Assembly: GCA_029862185.1 (NCBI GenBank)
Contig: JAOTXX010000007.1
Location: forward strand, 1-64,000
DNA: 64,000 bases
DNA from: Myxococcales bacterium
GTDB lineage: Bacteria; Myxococcota_A; Polyangia; Polyangiales; Houyiibacteriaceae
Direction of reading: 5' to 3'
The notes beneath the pieces were generated by a model. It was not told where the DNA came from. It did no database searches and was given only the letters and a program-made list of their open reading frames with translations. Below, piece after piece: positions 36,511 through 46,341 of the stretch. Every line of letters begins with the position of its first letter. The stretch's first letter is position 1. The position numbers and the translations under genes were made by a program.

Positions 36511-37464
36511 CTAGCTGGCTTTTTCGAGGCCGGACAAGGTGCCGGACCAACCGCTAAGCTCGGTCAGCCGCGTCCAAAGCGATTCTCGCTCCGCTGGCGT
36601 TTCCTTCGTCCCTCGGAACCGATGTGTCGGTCGTGGCCTTCGATCGTGCCAGAACTGGCCTGTGGACTGCCCGGCTTCGTCAGACGCACACAGCCAAACG
36701 ATTGTGTCCGCGCCCTGTGCCGGCGTGCGCAGCAGCGGCTTCGTGAGCTTGTAGAATCGCGGCAAGGAGTCGGAAACACCGGGGGTGTCGGCCCAGCCGG
36801 GGTGCATCGAGTGAACGACGACCCCGCGCTCTCGCAGGGCGTCCGCCCAAAGCTCCGTCAAGATGACCTGCCCTCGCTTCGCACGCGCGTAGGCCACCGC
36901 GCCGTCGTATCGACCTGTCTTCATCTGTAGGTCATCGACGCGAATCCGCTGGGCGTACATGCCACCCGACGACACATTGACGATCCGCGCTGGCGCCTCG
37001 AGCTTGTCGATGAGCAGGTTGGTCAAGAGGAAGTGACTCAATAGATTGGTGGCGAAGCTGGTTTCGAAGCCGTCGCAGGTCTCGGACCGCTCCGGCAGGA
37101 GCACCCCGGCATTGTTGACGAGGATGTGAACGGGCGCTTCGATCCGGCTGGCGAGTGCACGGACCTGCTCCATTTGGCTCAAATCCGCGATTTCCGAGCG
37201 AAGCTTGGAATTGCCGGTTTCGCTGCGAATTCGCGCGACGACGGCCTCGGTCTTCTCGGGGTTCCTGCCAACCAGCACCACACTCGCCCCGAGGCGGGCA
37301 AGCTCCGATGCCGTTTGGCGGCCCAGTCCCGACGTGGCGCCAGTGACGACGGCGGACCTTCCCGTCAAATCCTCCTCATTTCGCGGCTGGGGCCGCAAGC
37401 GGAACCCGAGCGCCGTGTAACCGACAACGGATTTGTCCAGTATCGTATCGAGCATCCTGTGCAC
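36511..37464 (-). CDS. Short-chain dehydrogenase/reductase (retinol-dehydrogenase-like)
   Basis: 317 codons from GTG 37464; ATG 37455 three codons on is a possible alternative. The Rossmann dinucleotide motif TGATSGLGRQTASELARLGASVVLVGRN (about residues 41-68) and NNAG (118) are clear. The catalytic tetrad gives SSGGMYA and YARAKRGQV (Y-x3-K). The C-terminal WHDRRPRPTHRF pattern matches DHRS-type proteins active on lipids or aldehydes. NAD(P) preference and substrate unknown. It is adjacent to an acyltransferase gene. Confidence 0.88.
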   Translation of the reverse strand: MHRMLDTILDKSVVGYTALGFRLRPQPRNEEDLTGRSAVVTGATSGLGRQTASELARLGASVVLVGRNPEKTEAVVARIRSETGNSKLRSEIADLSQMEQVRALASRIEAPVHILVNNAGVLLPERSETCDGFETSFATNLLSHFLLTNLLIDKLEAPARIVNVSSGGMYAQRIRVDDLQMKTGRYDGAVAYARAKRGQVILTELWADALRERGVVVHSMHPGWADTPGVSDSLPRFYKLTKPLLRTPAQGADTIVWLCASDEAGQSTGQFWHDRRPRPTHRFRGTKETPAERESLWTRLTELSGWSGTLSGLEKAS

Positions 37465-37600
37465 TTAGAGCCACTTCTTTTCGCTCGCAATGCTGCGCGG
37501 GAACAATGCCGGCCACGTGCGCGTTGAGCTCTTGGTCGCGCCGGAGTCGACAATTTGGAAGGGTGATCCATCGCTGTTAGCTTCCGCGGGAGTACGACCC

Positions 37601-38551
37601 ATGGGGGGAATACAAGCTTTGTGGGCGACGGTGATCGTTGGTCTCCTGTCCGCCTTGTGTCCGGCGACACCCGCGCTGGCCCAGATCCAGGCACCTTCGG
37701 GTGCCGGTGGCCGCGGCGATCCTGTGCTCGTTCCTACCGAGGACACGCTCGAAACCACCTACGGCTTGGCGATGGGTGCGGGCGTACGCGCAGGGGCCAC
37801 GGCGATCTCCGCGTTGGCGTACAACACGTCGAACATGGCTGCGGTCAGCACCTATCACGTCGAGGCGTTCAGCCAGATCATCCCAGGCAGCAAGAGCAAT
37901 GGCGGAACGTACTGGACGATCGGCAGCTCGGTCACCGACTCGACCACCAGCAAGAAGATCGCCTTGGGCACGAGCTTCCGAGGCATCTTCAGCGGCGACC
38001 GCCGGCGCTATGACGGATGGGATTGGCGGTCCGGCATCGGGATTCAAGCCATTCCCCAGCTCGGCATCGGCCTCGGCTTTCGATGGGGTCGGATGAAGTC
38101 GAGCCGCTTCGAAGGGCAGCGGCTCGGGCCTTCGTTCGACGGAATCACACTCGACGCGTCGATGACGATCACGCCCATCCCTTGGCTCAAGCTCGCAGGT
38201 CTCGGGTACAACCTCATCAAGACCTACTCCTCGCTCGCGCCGCAGATGGCCGGCGGCAGCGTCGCGCTCACTCCGATCGAGTCCTTCACGATCGGCGGGG
38301 ACGTCCTCATCGATTTCACGACCTTCGAGAAGAACAAGTTGATCGCAGGAGCAGGCGTGAGCTACATCGCTGGCGAAATGGTGCCGCTTCGGCTTGGCTA
38401 CCGCCGGGATCAGGGCCGCAACCTCAACCAGATCACCGCCGGTGCGGGCTTCAACAAAGGCAAAGTCGGCGCGGAAATGGCGCTCCGGCAGGACATCGGG
38501 GCACGCAAAGAGACCTACCTGCTCTTCATGTTTCGCTTCGTCGTGCAGTAG
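37601..38551 (+). CDS. Predicted outer-membrane beta-barrel protein
   Basis: 316 codons from ATG 37601. A signal peptide (VIVGLLSALCPATPALAQ) is cut near residue 27. The rest lacks hydrophobic helices and shows alternating strands rich in Gly, Ser and aromatics (LGIGLGFRWGRM, FTIGGDVLIDFTTF, VSYIAGEMVPLRLGYRRD), ending in a terminal strand LLFMFRFVVQ, typical of a porin-like barrel. No family was recognised. An open frame upstream to 37490 is not part of a signal-peptide start. Confidence 0.65.
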   Translation: MGGIQALWATVIVGLLSALCPATPALAQIQAPSGAGGRGDPVLVPTEDTLETTYGLAMGAGVRAGATAISALAYNTSNMAAVSTYHVEAFSQIIPGSKSNGGTYWTIGSSVTDSTTSKKIALGTSFRGIFSGDRRRYDGWDWRSGIGIQAIPQLGIGLGFRWGRMKSSRFEGQRLGPSFDGITLDASMTITPIPWLKLAGLGYNLIKTYSSLAPQMAGGSVALTPIESFTIGGDVLIDFTTFEKNKLIAGAGVSYIAGEMVPLRLGYRRDQGRNLNQITAGAGFNKGKVGAEMALRQDIGARKETYLLFMFRFVVQ

Positions 38552-38563
38552 CGGCTACGGCGA

Positions 38564-39358
38564 CTACTGCTTGGCTCGAGTAAAGCCGAAGTGCAGGACA
38601 CCGGGCATGTGGCGGCCGGCAAACGCCGCGGCCTTACCATGCACGGTGAAGGTGTACTCACGTTTGCGTTTCGCAATGGCGTCGACCATCACGCGCGCGG
38701 CGCGATCCGCGGGCCACATCAGATTCTTTGGGCGTCGGTCTTCGCGGGCCCCGTCGAACCTCCCCTGGTTGTCGACTTGAGCGATCTCGCTTTCGATGTA
38801 GCCTGGATGAATCGTCGTGCAGCTGACGCCGCTTCCATGAAGCTCGATGGCGAGCACCTGTCCGATGGCACGCACCGCATACTTCGATGCCGAGTAGGCG
38901 CCAACTCCAGGCGTGCTCATCATCGCGGTCACGCTGCCGATCAGCGCAAGGCGACCCTCGCGTTCGCGCAGGTGTGGGATCGCGTAGCGCGCCGTCATCG
39001 CTGCGCCGATGACATTGACATCGAGTTGGCGCCTCCAGTCGGCCGCGGAGAGCTTTTCGATCCGACCCGCGACCGAAAAACCGGCGTTGGCAACCGCGAC
39101 ATCGAGGCCTCCCAGACCTCGCACGACCTTTTGAACCGCTTCAGCGACCGAAGCCTCGTCTGCGACGTCACATCGGACGGCCAGCCCTTTGGCTCCCTGT
39201 GATTCCAGCTCCTTTACCACTTCTTGAAGCCGCTCTTCGCGCCTGCCGGAGACTGCCACCGCCGCGCCTTCCTTCGCGAACGCCAACGCGAGCGCACGGC
39301 CGATCCCGCTGCCTCCGCCGGTGATCCAAACGACTTTGTTTTCGAAACGCTTGGCCAT
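38564..39358 (-). CDS. Short-chain dehydrogenase/reductase
   Basis: 264 codons. ITGGGSGIGRALALAFAKEGAAVAVSGRR at residues 12-40 binds the dinucleotide, NAG lies near residue 91, and the catalytic S...YSASKYAV (Tyr-x3-Lys) near 155. It ends with a short basic tail. Classical SDR with unknown substrate. It stands alone between the barrel protein and the RND pump genes, converging on the first. Confidence 0.88.
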   Translation of the reverse strand: MAKRFENKVVWITGGGSGIGRALALAFAKEGAAVAVSGRREERLQEVVKELESQGAKGLAVRCDVADEASVAEAVQKVVRGLGGLDVAVANAGFSVAGRIEKLSAADWRRQLDVNVIGAAMTARYAIPHLREREGRLALIGSVTAMMSTPGVGAYSASKYAVRAIGQVLAIELHGSGVSCTTIHPGYIESEIAQVDNQGRFDGAREDRRPKNLMWPADRAARVMVDAIAKRKREYTFTVHGKAAAFAGRHMPGVLHFGFTRAKQ

Positions 39359-39407
39359 GATCTGCGCCTAGCAGCTCCCCGGGCTGCTTGCCATGGGCCG
39401 GCACTGG

Positions 39408-42400
39408 CTATTCTGCTGTCGTATCGACGGGTTCGTCTGCGGCCGCGGCGCCCGGGTCCGTAGCCCAGCGGGTCAGCGGTGCGAACCGCCGCGAGAGTCG
39501 CCGGGCGAGGTCGACGTCGAGCCGGTACAGACAGGGAACCACCAATAGCGTAAGCAGTGTCGAGAAGGTCAGGCCGTAGACGATCACCTGGGCCATGGGC
39601 GCCAAGTGAGGAAGGCTCTCGGTCGCCAGCGACAGAGGAAACAACCCTGCAATCGTGGTGATGCTGGTCAGGAAGATCGGCCGAAGGCGCAGCTTTCCTG
39701 ACTCGACGATCGCCTCGTCGAGCGCCAGGCCGCGACCCCTCCGTTTGTTGATGAAATCGACCAGAACGAGCGAATCGTTGACGACGATTCCCGTGAGCCC
39801 AACCAGACCAACCAGTGCGATCAGGCCAATTGCGTTGGGGCTGAGCAAGAAGCCTCCGGCCACGCCGATGAACGACAGTGGAATGGCGGCCATCACGACG
39901 AGCGGCTGGGAGAAGCTCTGAAACTGGGTCGCCAGGATCGTGTAGATCAGCAACATCGCGACGATGAACGCTCGGAAGAGCGAGTCCACAGATTCCTGCG
40001 TCTCCTCGAACTGGCCGCCGTACTCGAACCGAATGTCGGGGTTGGCTGCTTCGAGCGGTGCCAACTTCTTTTGCAGCCTCGAGTTGACCTCTCCGCTGTT
40101 GGTTGCGTCCTCGTCGATTCCGGAAAGAACGCTCACGACCCGCTTCTGCTGGTAGCGGCGAATCACGCCCGGGCCCCGGCCATGTGAGACTTCTGCGATT
40201 TCGCGAATGGCCACTTCATCGCCGGTAGGCGCGATCAGCTGCAGGGAGGCGATGCGTGCAGGGTCCTCCTGCACGTCTTCTCGCAGTTGGACGACGATAT
40301 CGATTTCGTCGTCGCCTTCACGAAGTGTCGATGCGGGAGTCGCTCCGAACGCGCTGCGCAGCCATCCGCTGACCATCTCCGGCGTGAGGCCATGAAGCGC
40401 CGCGCGCTGCTCGTCGACTTTGATTTGGAGCTCCTGCTTGCCGAGCTCGTAGTCGTGGCTTGCGTTGCGCGTGCCCGGCGTGAGGCGAACCTCGGCGAGC
40501 ACCTGCTCGGCCAGCTCAACCAGGCGTTCGTAGTCTTCCCCCCGAATACGGACAGCGACCGGAGCGCCCCTCGGCGGCCCGGCTCTCACCTCGACGATCT
40601 CGAGGCGTGCCGGCCCCACGACGTCGTCGTAGAGCGCGCTCACCTGCGCTACCAGATCGCGACCGGCATGGAGGCTGCTGCGCGCGGTGATCGGAACGAC
40701 GAAGACCGTCACCATACCAAGATGGTCGCCCGAGCTGAAGCCCATGTCGGTGCGAGTCATGCCGCGAACGGCGACGGTGGCTTCGACGTCTGGATTGTCG
40801 AGCGCCATGATGCGTGCGTCGAGCTCGGCGAGAAGCGACTCGGTTTCCTCTTTCGATGCGTCGGTCGGCATGTGAATCCGAACGTCGAACATGTTCGGAT
40901 CGCCTTCGGTCAAGAGGATCACCTCCTTCACGCTGAACGCGATGGCGACCATCAACGCACAGACGGCGTAGGCGCCGAAGATGACGCTCGCCCGATGCTG
41001 AAGGGACCAGCGGAGAATTCGTTCGTAGGCGACCAGAACGCGAGCGCCGGCGCGTTGCAAACGGGTCTTCGGGGGCCCGGACTCGGCGTTCTTTCGATGC
41101 GAAAGCTTTCCGAAATCGGCCATGTGGCTCGGCAGGATGAACATGGCTTCGATGAGCGATGCTGCGAGCGAGGCGACGACGACCTTTGGGATGATGGAAA
41201 ACGCATCGCCGAGGACGCCCTCCATCATGAGAAGGGGCAAGAACGCGGCCCAGCTGGTGAGCGTGGATGCGACCACCGGCCAGAAGACTTCTTGGGTGCC
41301 GACGACGGCGGCCTTCCGCCTCGGCATCCCCTCTTCCATGTGCCGGTAGATGTTCTCGATGATGATGATCGCGTCGTCGACCACCACGCCGAGGCACAGG
41401 ATCAAGGCCATCAGCGACATCATGTTGATCGTGATGCCCATCATGTGCATCGCGATGATCGCCCCGGCTAACGCGACCGGAAGCCCAACGCCAGCCATCG
41501 TGGCGTTGCGTGCGCCGACGGCCACCCAGAGCAGAAGCAGCACGAGCAAGAGCCCCACCGCGGCGTTCGTGTAAAGCGTGCCGAGGGAGTGCTCCACCTC
41601 TGCGGCAGCGTCGCCAAACAAGTCGATCTTGACGCCTGGCGGCAGCGTCGGGCTCATGCGCGCGACTAGTGCACGCACGTCCTCGCTGATCTGAACGCTG
41701 TCCGCCTGCTCTTCTTTGCGAACCGTGAGCACGATTGCAGGCTCGCCATTCACACGCCCGCTGTACTTGCCGGCCGCAAAAGTGTCTGAGACTTCCGCGA
41801 CGTCGCCAACGCGCACCGAGCCACCGGCCTGGTCGGGTCGGATCACCACACGGGAAAGCTCGTTGACATCATCGACGCGCGTCATTCCGCGCACGAGCCG
41901 GGCATCGCCCTGACCCTTGGTCGTCCCGGCCGGCACGTTGGCAGCTCTGAAGCGAAGCGCATCGCTCACCGCGGTGAGTGGAAGCTGATACGCGGCGAGT
42001 CGGTCCGGATCGACATCGACCCGGAATTCGCGGTCTCGAATGCCGTTGCGCCAGATGCCCGACACCCCGGATAGACGTTCGATTCGTTCCGCCATGTCTT
42101 TGCCGACTTGGCGCAGGACGACTTCCGGGACCTCACCTCGAATCGCAACCGCGATCGTCGGGAAGTCGACTTTGAATTCGCGCACGACGGGGCGCTCCGC
42201 GTCGATCGGCAAATCATCGAGGCGGTTGATCTCGTTCGAGACCTCCATGATCGCGCTCGTGATGTCCTCGACGTCGTCGTCCAAATGGAAGCTGACATAC
42301 GAAACGCCTTCCTTGGACACGCCCCAGATCTCTTCGACCTTGTCGACGTCGCCGACCGCGTTTTCGATAGGGATCGTGACCAGCTGTTCGATTTCTTCGG

Positions 42401-42566
42401 GCGAGGCGCCCACGTAGACGGTCGTGATATTTCCCCAGCCGGTTGGCAGCGTCGGCAGCGACTCGCGGTGCATCACGCTCATCACCATCGCCCCGACCAC
42501 TACTGCCGAGATCGCCACGAGATTGACGAGCACGGGCTGACGAACTGCAAACGAGGGGATGCTCAT
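39408..42566 (-). CDS. RND-family efflux pump inner-membrane transporter
   Basis: 1052 codons, the usual length of HAE-type RND pumps. Twelve membrane helices in two halves are separated by large extracytoplasmic loops. The proton-relay aspartates are in LCLGVVVDDAIIIIENIY (helix 4). The first helix starts with FAVRQPVLVNLVAISAVVVG, and the C-terminal half repeats the pattern (GLVGLTGIVVNDSLVLVDFI). It exports drugs, lipids or metals with proton antiport. Its start overlaps the adaptor gene's stop as ATGA. The outer-membrane channel is not in the window. Confidence 0.95.
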   Translation of the reverse strand: MSIPSFAVRQPVLVNLVAISAVVVGAMVMSVMHRESLPTLPTGWGNITTVYVGASPEEIEQLVTIPIENAVGDVDKVEEIWGVSKEGVSYVSFHLDDDVEDITSAIMEVSNEINRLDDLPIDAERPVVREFKVDFPTIAVAIRGEVPEVVLRQVGKDMAERIERLSGVSGIWRNGIRDREFRVDVDPDRLAAYQLPLTAVSDALRFRAANVPAGTTKGQGDARLVRGMTRVDDVNELSRVVIRPDQAGGSVRVGDVAEVSDTFAAGKYSGRVNGEPAIVLTVRKEEQADSVQISEDVRALVARMSPTLPPGVKIDLFGDAAAEVEHSLGTLYTNAAVGLLLVLLLLWVAVGARNATMAGVGLPVALAGAIIAMHMMGITINMMSLMALILCLGVVVDDAIIIIENIYRHMEEGMPRRKAAVVGTQEVFWPVVASTLTSWAAFLPLLMMEGVLGDAFSIIPKVVVASLAASLIEAMFILPSHMADFGKLSHRKNAESGPPKTRLQRAGARVLVAYERILRWSLQHRASVIFGAYAVCALMVAIAFSVKEVILLTEGDPNMFDVRIHMPTDASKEETESLLAELDARIMALDNPDVEATVAVRGMTRTDMGFSSGDHLGMVTVFVVPITARSSLHAGRDLVAQVSALYDDVVGPARLEIVEVRAGPPRGAPVAVRIRGEDYERLVELAEQVLAEVRLTPGTRNASHDYELGKQELQIKVDEQRAALHGLTPEMVSGWLRSAFGATPASTLREGDDEIDIVVQLREDVQEDPARIASLQLIAPTGDEVAIREIAEVSHGRGPGVIRRYQQKRVVSVLSGIDEDATNSGEVNSRLQKKLAPLEAANPDIRFEYGGQFEETQESVDSLFRAFIVAMLLIYTILATQFQSFSQPLVVMAAIPLSFIGVAGGFLLSPNAIGLIALVGLVGLTGIVVNDSLVLVDFINKRRGRGLALDEAIVESGKLRLRPIFLTSITTIAGLFPLSLATESLPHLAPMAQVIVYGLTFSTLLTLLVVPCLYRLDVDLARRLSRRFAPLTRWATDPGAAAADEPVDTTAE

Positions 42567-43681
42567 GGCTCCTGGGCTCGTTCGGCGGACGAGAGGCTCG
42601 ACGCGTCGAGCGGCACCACCTGGACTTTGGAGCCGTCCACGACCCGGGTCACGCCCTTGATGACGACGGTCTCGCCGGGCTCGATGCCCCGTACGATTTG
42701 GGCGAAACCCGCACCGACCGAGCCGAGCTCGATGGCGCGGCGCCGTGCGATCCCGTCCTCGATGACGTACAGGTGCTGGCTGCCAAAACGCTCGAAAACC
42801 CCGTCTAGGGGCACTCGGATCTCGAATTTCGGCTCGCCGGTGACGACCTCGAACTTGGCAACCAGGCCGGGCCGCAGCCGCCCGCCGTGGTCGTCGAGCT
42901 CGATTTCGACTGGAAGCCGGCGCGTTCGTGGATCGATGACTTCGCCGACCCGCACCACCTTCCCCGTGAAGACCTCGCCTGGGCGTGCGTAGACGGAGAT
43001 GGTCGCGTGCGAGCCCACGGTCACGTCGATCGCTTCCCGCGGGTCGAGCAAAACGCGGGCCTTCAACAGGCTCGTGTCGGCCAGGCTGAGCATTGGGCTC
43101 CCGGGCGCTAAGTACTCACCGAGCTCGACCATTCGATCGACCACCGTCCCGCCGAACGGAGCGCGGACCACAGCATCGGTGACGCCCCGCCGAGCGAGTC
43201 GTGCCTCGGCGCGTGCAGCATCACGCGAGGCGGAAGCGAGACGGACCGCATCCTTGGCGTCGTCGAGGCGCTGCTCGGGCAGGCCTCCGGTTCGAACGAG
43301 TTTCTTGGTCCGCTCGAGCTCGCGCGCTGCCTGCGTCAGTCGTGCCTCGCTTTGCTCGACCGCTGCGTTCGCCGCCTGTGCAGCGGAAGCCGGCCGACCG
43401 ACATCGAGGCGGAGCAGAACCTGACCCTCTTCGACCCGCTCACCGGCTTCGACGAGAACCTCGACGACTCGGCCCGCGGTTTCCGAGCGGATGTTTGAAT
43501 GCCGGTTTGCAAGAATTTCGGCGGTTGCGACCGAGGTGGGAGTCACCTTCTGGGCCTCGATCGTCGCCGCGTGTACCGGTGGCGGAGGCGCCTCGGTTGC
43601 GGCGGGGGCCGTAGCCGTGCAGCCGGCTGCCCAGAGCAGGAGCATCGGCAAGCAGGGTTGAAACGAAATACGCGCCACCAA
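42563..43681 (-). CDS. RND pump periplasmic adaptor (HlyD/AcrA-type)
   Basis: 372 codons. A lipoprotein-like start (LWAAGCTATAPAA) is followed by Ala/Pro spacer, a barrel-sandwich half (RSETAGRVVEVLVEAGERVEEGQVLLRLD), a long alpha-helical hairpin rich in Glu, Ala and Arg (VEQSEARLTQAARELERTKKLV), and the second lipoyl half and beta barrel (VRAPFGGTVVDRMVELGEYLAPGSPM). It links the transporter to an outer-membrane channel. Genes are coupled by ATGA. Confidence 0.93.
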   Translation of the reverse strand: MVARISFQPCLPMLLLWAAGCTATAPAATEAPPPPVHAATIEAQKVTPTSVATAEILANRHSNIRSETAGRVVEVLVEAGERVEEGQVLLRLDVGRPASAAQAANAAVEQSEARLTQAARELERTKKLVRTGGLPEQRLDDAKDAVRLASASRDAARAEARLARRGVTDAVVRAPFGGTVVDRMVELGEYLAPGSPMLSLADTSLLKARVLLDPREAIDVTVGSHATISVYARPGEVFTGKVVRVGEVIDPRTRRLPVEIELDDHGGRLRPGLVAKFEVVTGEPKFEIRVPLDGVFERFGSQHLYVIEDGIARRRAIELGSVGAGFAQIVRGIEPGETVVIKGVTRVVDGSKVQVVPLDASSLSSAERAQEP

Positions 43682-43735
43682 GGAACCCTGTGTTTGGATT
43701 CACCGTTCGGCAAGAAGAAAAACGTCCGTGCTTTT

Positions 43736-44575
43736 TCAGCGCAGGACTGCGTAGGCGTTGCTCAAACAGAGCTGGGCGGGACGTTCCGCGGTGCTGACGC
43801 CCAGCACCACGCGCCCTGCTTCGTCCCAGCTGCGGACGATGAGCGTCTCGCCCGGGAATACCGGGTTGCTGAACTGCCCACGAAACGTCGCGAGCTTGTT
43901 TGGATCTCCGGCGCAGGCACCGCGAACAAGAGCGCGGCCGGCGTACCCATAGGTGCAGAGCCCATGCAGAATCGGCTTTTCGAAACCGACGCCGGAGGCG
44001 AACTGCGGGTCGGCGTGAAGCGGGTTGTAGTCACCGTTCAAGCGGTAGAGCAGCGCCTGCGTTGGCGCGACTTTCTCGTTGGTTTCGAAGTCCGGCTTTC
44101 GATCCGGCAGCGCGACGCGTTCGGTCTTCGGGGGCCGTGCGCCGCCAAAGCCGCCGTCGTTTCGCAGGACCAGCGTCACCTCGCCTCGGATGATCAGCGC
44201 ATCGTTTTCATCGAACGCTTCGATCGCAAAGACCGACATCGCCAATCGCTTCAGGTCATACAGGCCCGACACGCGGCCGATCACGCGGAGCCGGCCGCTC
44301 GGGCGGAGCGGCGCGAAGATTTCCATTTGCTGGCTGTGATGCACCATGCCGCTCCGGTCGCAGCCAAGCCGATCGACCAGGGCATCGAACACCGCAAAGG
44401 TCGGAATCGTACCAAACGTGGGGAGCACTTTGGGCCCCCGGCCTTCGTAGAGATAATCCAGCTCATCGTCGGCCGACGCCCCAACGCCGAGCGCGTAGAT
44501 CACCGTGTCGCGCCAGCCATAATTGAATTCGATGGGTGGGGCTTCGTAGCCCAAGCTCTCGGGGTCGATGGCCAT
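43736..44575 (-). CDS. MaoC-like enoyl-CoA hydratase (peroxisomal-type hydratase 2)
   Basis: 279 codons from ATG 44575 (MAIDPESLGYEAPP). Two hot-dog halves are present. The second contains the R-specific hydratase 2 motif: YRLNGDYNPLHADPQFAS (catalytic Asp and His) followed by GFEKPILHGLCTYGYAGRAL. It hydrates trans-2-enoyl-CoA to (R)-3-hydroxyacyl-CoA in fatty-acid or polyhydroxyalkanoate routes. The start of the neighbouring phosphofructokinase gene is on the opposite strand, 70 bases away. Confidence 0.9.
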   Translation of the reverse strand: MAIDPESLGYEAPPIEFNYGWRDTVIYALGVGASADDELDYLYEGRGPKVLPTFGTIPTFAVFDALVDRLGCDRSGMVHHSQQMEIFAPLRPSGRLRVIGRVSGLYDLKRLAMSVFAIEAFDENDALIIRGEVTLVLRNDGGFGGARPPKTERVALPDRKPDFETNEKVAPTQALLYRLNGDYNPLHADPQFASGVGFEKPILHGLCTYGYAGRALVRGACAGDPNKLATFRGQFSNPVFPGETLIVRSWDEAGRVVLGVSTAERPAQLCLSNAYAVLR

Positions 44576-44645
44576 CTCGCTCGGACCGAGTAGAGCGCCT
44601 GCCGGCAAGGATGGCAATCCGGCGCGCCAAAGCCTAGAGTTCGGC

Positions 44646-45986
44646 GTGGCCAAGAGAGTGAATCGAGTTGCGATCGTTTTTTCGGGAGGCCCCGCCCCGG
44701 CGGCCAACGCGGTCATCGCTGCTGCCACGACGTCATTCTTGGAGGCCGGCATCGATGTGCTCGGCGTGTTTCACGGGTATACCAATCTCCAGGACTACGA
44801 CCCGGTCAGCCATCCCATGGTCCCCCTGGAGCACTACCGCCCGCTCGCGCCCGCCGACATTCGTGGCATCCGCAACACCCGGGGCATCATCATCGGCACG
44901 GCGCGCGTCAATCCCGGGGCTGCGATCGAAGCTCCCTCGGACCTCTTCGACCCACAAAAGACCCGGCGACTTGCAAGGATTCACCATGCGCTGGCCGACC
45001 TTGGCGTCGATGCGCTGATCTCGATCGGCGGCGATGATACGCTCAAAACGGCGAACTATCTCTACGAGTATCAGCGGCATCACGTTGCCGAAGAGAATCG
45101 CATTCGCATCGTCCACTTGCCGAAGACCATCGACAACGACTATCGCGGCATCGACTTCACTTTTGGTTTTTTCACGGCGGTGGACGTCATGGCCAAAGAG
45201 CTCTTGAATCTCCGCGCCGACTGCGTCGCGACGAGCAGCTACTTCATGGTCGAAACCATGGGCCGCAAAGCCGGCTGGCTATCTTACGGCGTCGCGATCG
45301 CCGGTGAAGCCAGCATGGTCGTATCGACCGAAGACGTGCAGGGCGACTTGGCGATCGAAGAGGCCCGCGTTGACCCGGTCACTGGCGAGCAAACGGTGGA
45401 GCTTCGGCTTTCGATCACCGCCCTGGTCGACCGCATCATCGATATGATGCTCGAGCGCGAACGCCGCGATCAGTATTACGGAACGGTGGTTCTGGCCGAA
45501 GGCCTCGCCGAGCTCCTACCGCAAAACGCCTCGGCCGGATTGCCCCGTGACGAGCATGGTCACATTCGATTGGCCGCCTTCGACTTGGCCAAAGTAGTCT
45601 GCGATCGTGTCCAAGTCCGCTACGAGGAACGCACCGGCAGGCGCAAGAAGGTTCGGCATATCCAACTCGGCTACGAGTCGCGATGTGCGCCGCCGCATGC
45701 ATTCGACGTCATGCTCGCGAGCCAGCTCGGCATCGGCGCCTACCGTGCCTTGGTCGAAGAACGGCTCGATGGCCACATGGTGAGCGTCAGCGGCCAACTG
45801 GACCTGCGCTACATCGAGTTCTCGAAGCTGATCAACGCGCAGACCCTGCGGACCGAGGTACGCTTCATCCCGAATGGAAGCGACTTCCACCGCCTCGCGC
45901 GGTTCCTCGAGGCCCAAACCGACCGCTTTCATGCGTGGAGCCCGGGTCAACGTTTCGAGCCAGAAAGCGAAAAGCTTACAGAGTAA
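44646..45986 (+). CDS. pfp: Diphosphate-dependent 6-phosphofructokinase
   Basis: 446 codons from GTG 44646 (VAKRVNRVAIVFSGG). It phosphorylates fructose 6-phosphate. The motif near residue 128 is SIGGDDTLK; Asp in place of Gly in the GGDGT of ATP enzymes is the known mark of pyrophosphate use. PKTIDND (159-165) and MGRKAGW are also present. Length is above that of the 320-residue ATP enzyme and matches long PPi-type enzymes. The reaction is reversible, so it may serve glycolysis or gluconeogenesis. Confidence 0.88.
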   Translation: MAKRVNRVAIVFSGGPAPAANAVIAAATTSFLEAGIDVLGVFHGYTNLQDYDPVSHPMVPLEHYRPLAPADIRGIRNTRGIIIGTARVNPGAAIEAPSDLFDPQKTRRLARIHHALADLGVDALISIGGDDTLKTANYLYEYQRHHVAEENRIRIVHLPKTIDNDYRGIDFTFGFFTAVDVMAKELLNLRADCVATSSYFMVETMGRKAGWLSYGVAIAGEASMVVSTEDVQGDLAIEEARVDPVTGEQTVELRLSITALVDRIIDMMLERERRDQYYGTVVLAEGLAELLPQNASAGLPRDEHGHIRLAAFDLAKVVCDRVQVRYEERTGRRKKVRHIQLGYESRCAPPHAFDVMLASQLGIGAYRALVEERLDGHMVSVSGQLDLRYIEFSKLINAQTLRTEVRFIPNGSDFHRLARFLEAQTDRFHAWSPGQRFEPESEKLTE

Positions 45987-46002
45987 CTCCGAAGGCTTCG
46001 TT

Positions 46003-46230
46003 TCAGAACGGGCGTTCGTTGACTTGACGAACGCGCTTCCGACGGCGGCGCGCAGCCTCTGCGGCCTTCTTCCGTTTCTTAATCGAAGGCTTCATGTAAT
46101 GACGGCGGCGCTTGAGCTCCCGGAGGATGCCCTCGGTCGCCATCTTGCGCTTGAGGTGCTTGACCGCACGCTCGAGTCCACGTTCACCAACGTGAACTTC
46201 GATAGGCTTGCACTGTACGGTTTCGACCAT
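46003..46230 (-). CDS. rpsU: 30S ribosomal protein S21
   Basis: 75 codons with AGAAGGAG before the start. The small, very basic protein has the S21 pattern: IEVHVGERGLERAVKHLKRK, ILRELKRRRHYMKPSIKKRKK and an Arg/Lys-rich tail. It binds the 30S platform near the 3' end of 16S rRNA and supports initiation. It lies 112 bases from the end of clpB on the same strand and may have its own promoter there. Confidence 0.94.
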   Translation of the reverse strand: MVETVQCKPIEVHVGERGLERAVKHLKRKMATEGILRELKRRRHYMKPSIKKRKKAAEAARRRRKRVRQVNERPF

Positions 46231-46341
46231 TAACGCTTCTGCTCCTTCTAAGAGCGCCGGAGGCTTACACAGTGTACACGGTGGCGCAAGGCAGCCCGGT
46301 TTTTCCAGGGGCAGGCCTCGTAAATGCTCGTAAGCACGCCC

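Noticed and set aside
40287-41471. A 394-codon plus-strand frame within the RND transporter gene
   Set aside because: No domain, no ribosome binding site, and the minus strand encodes an unmistakable RND pump.
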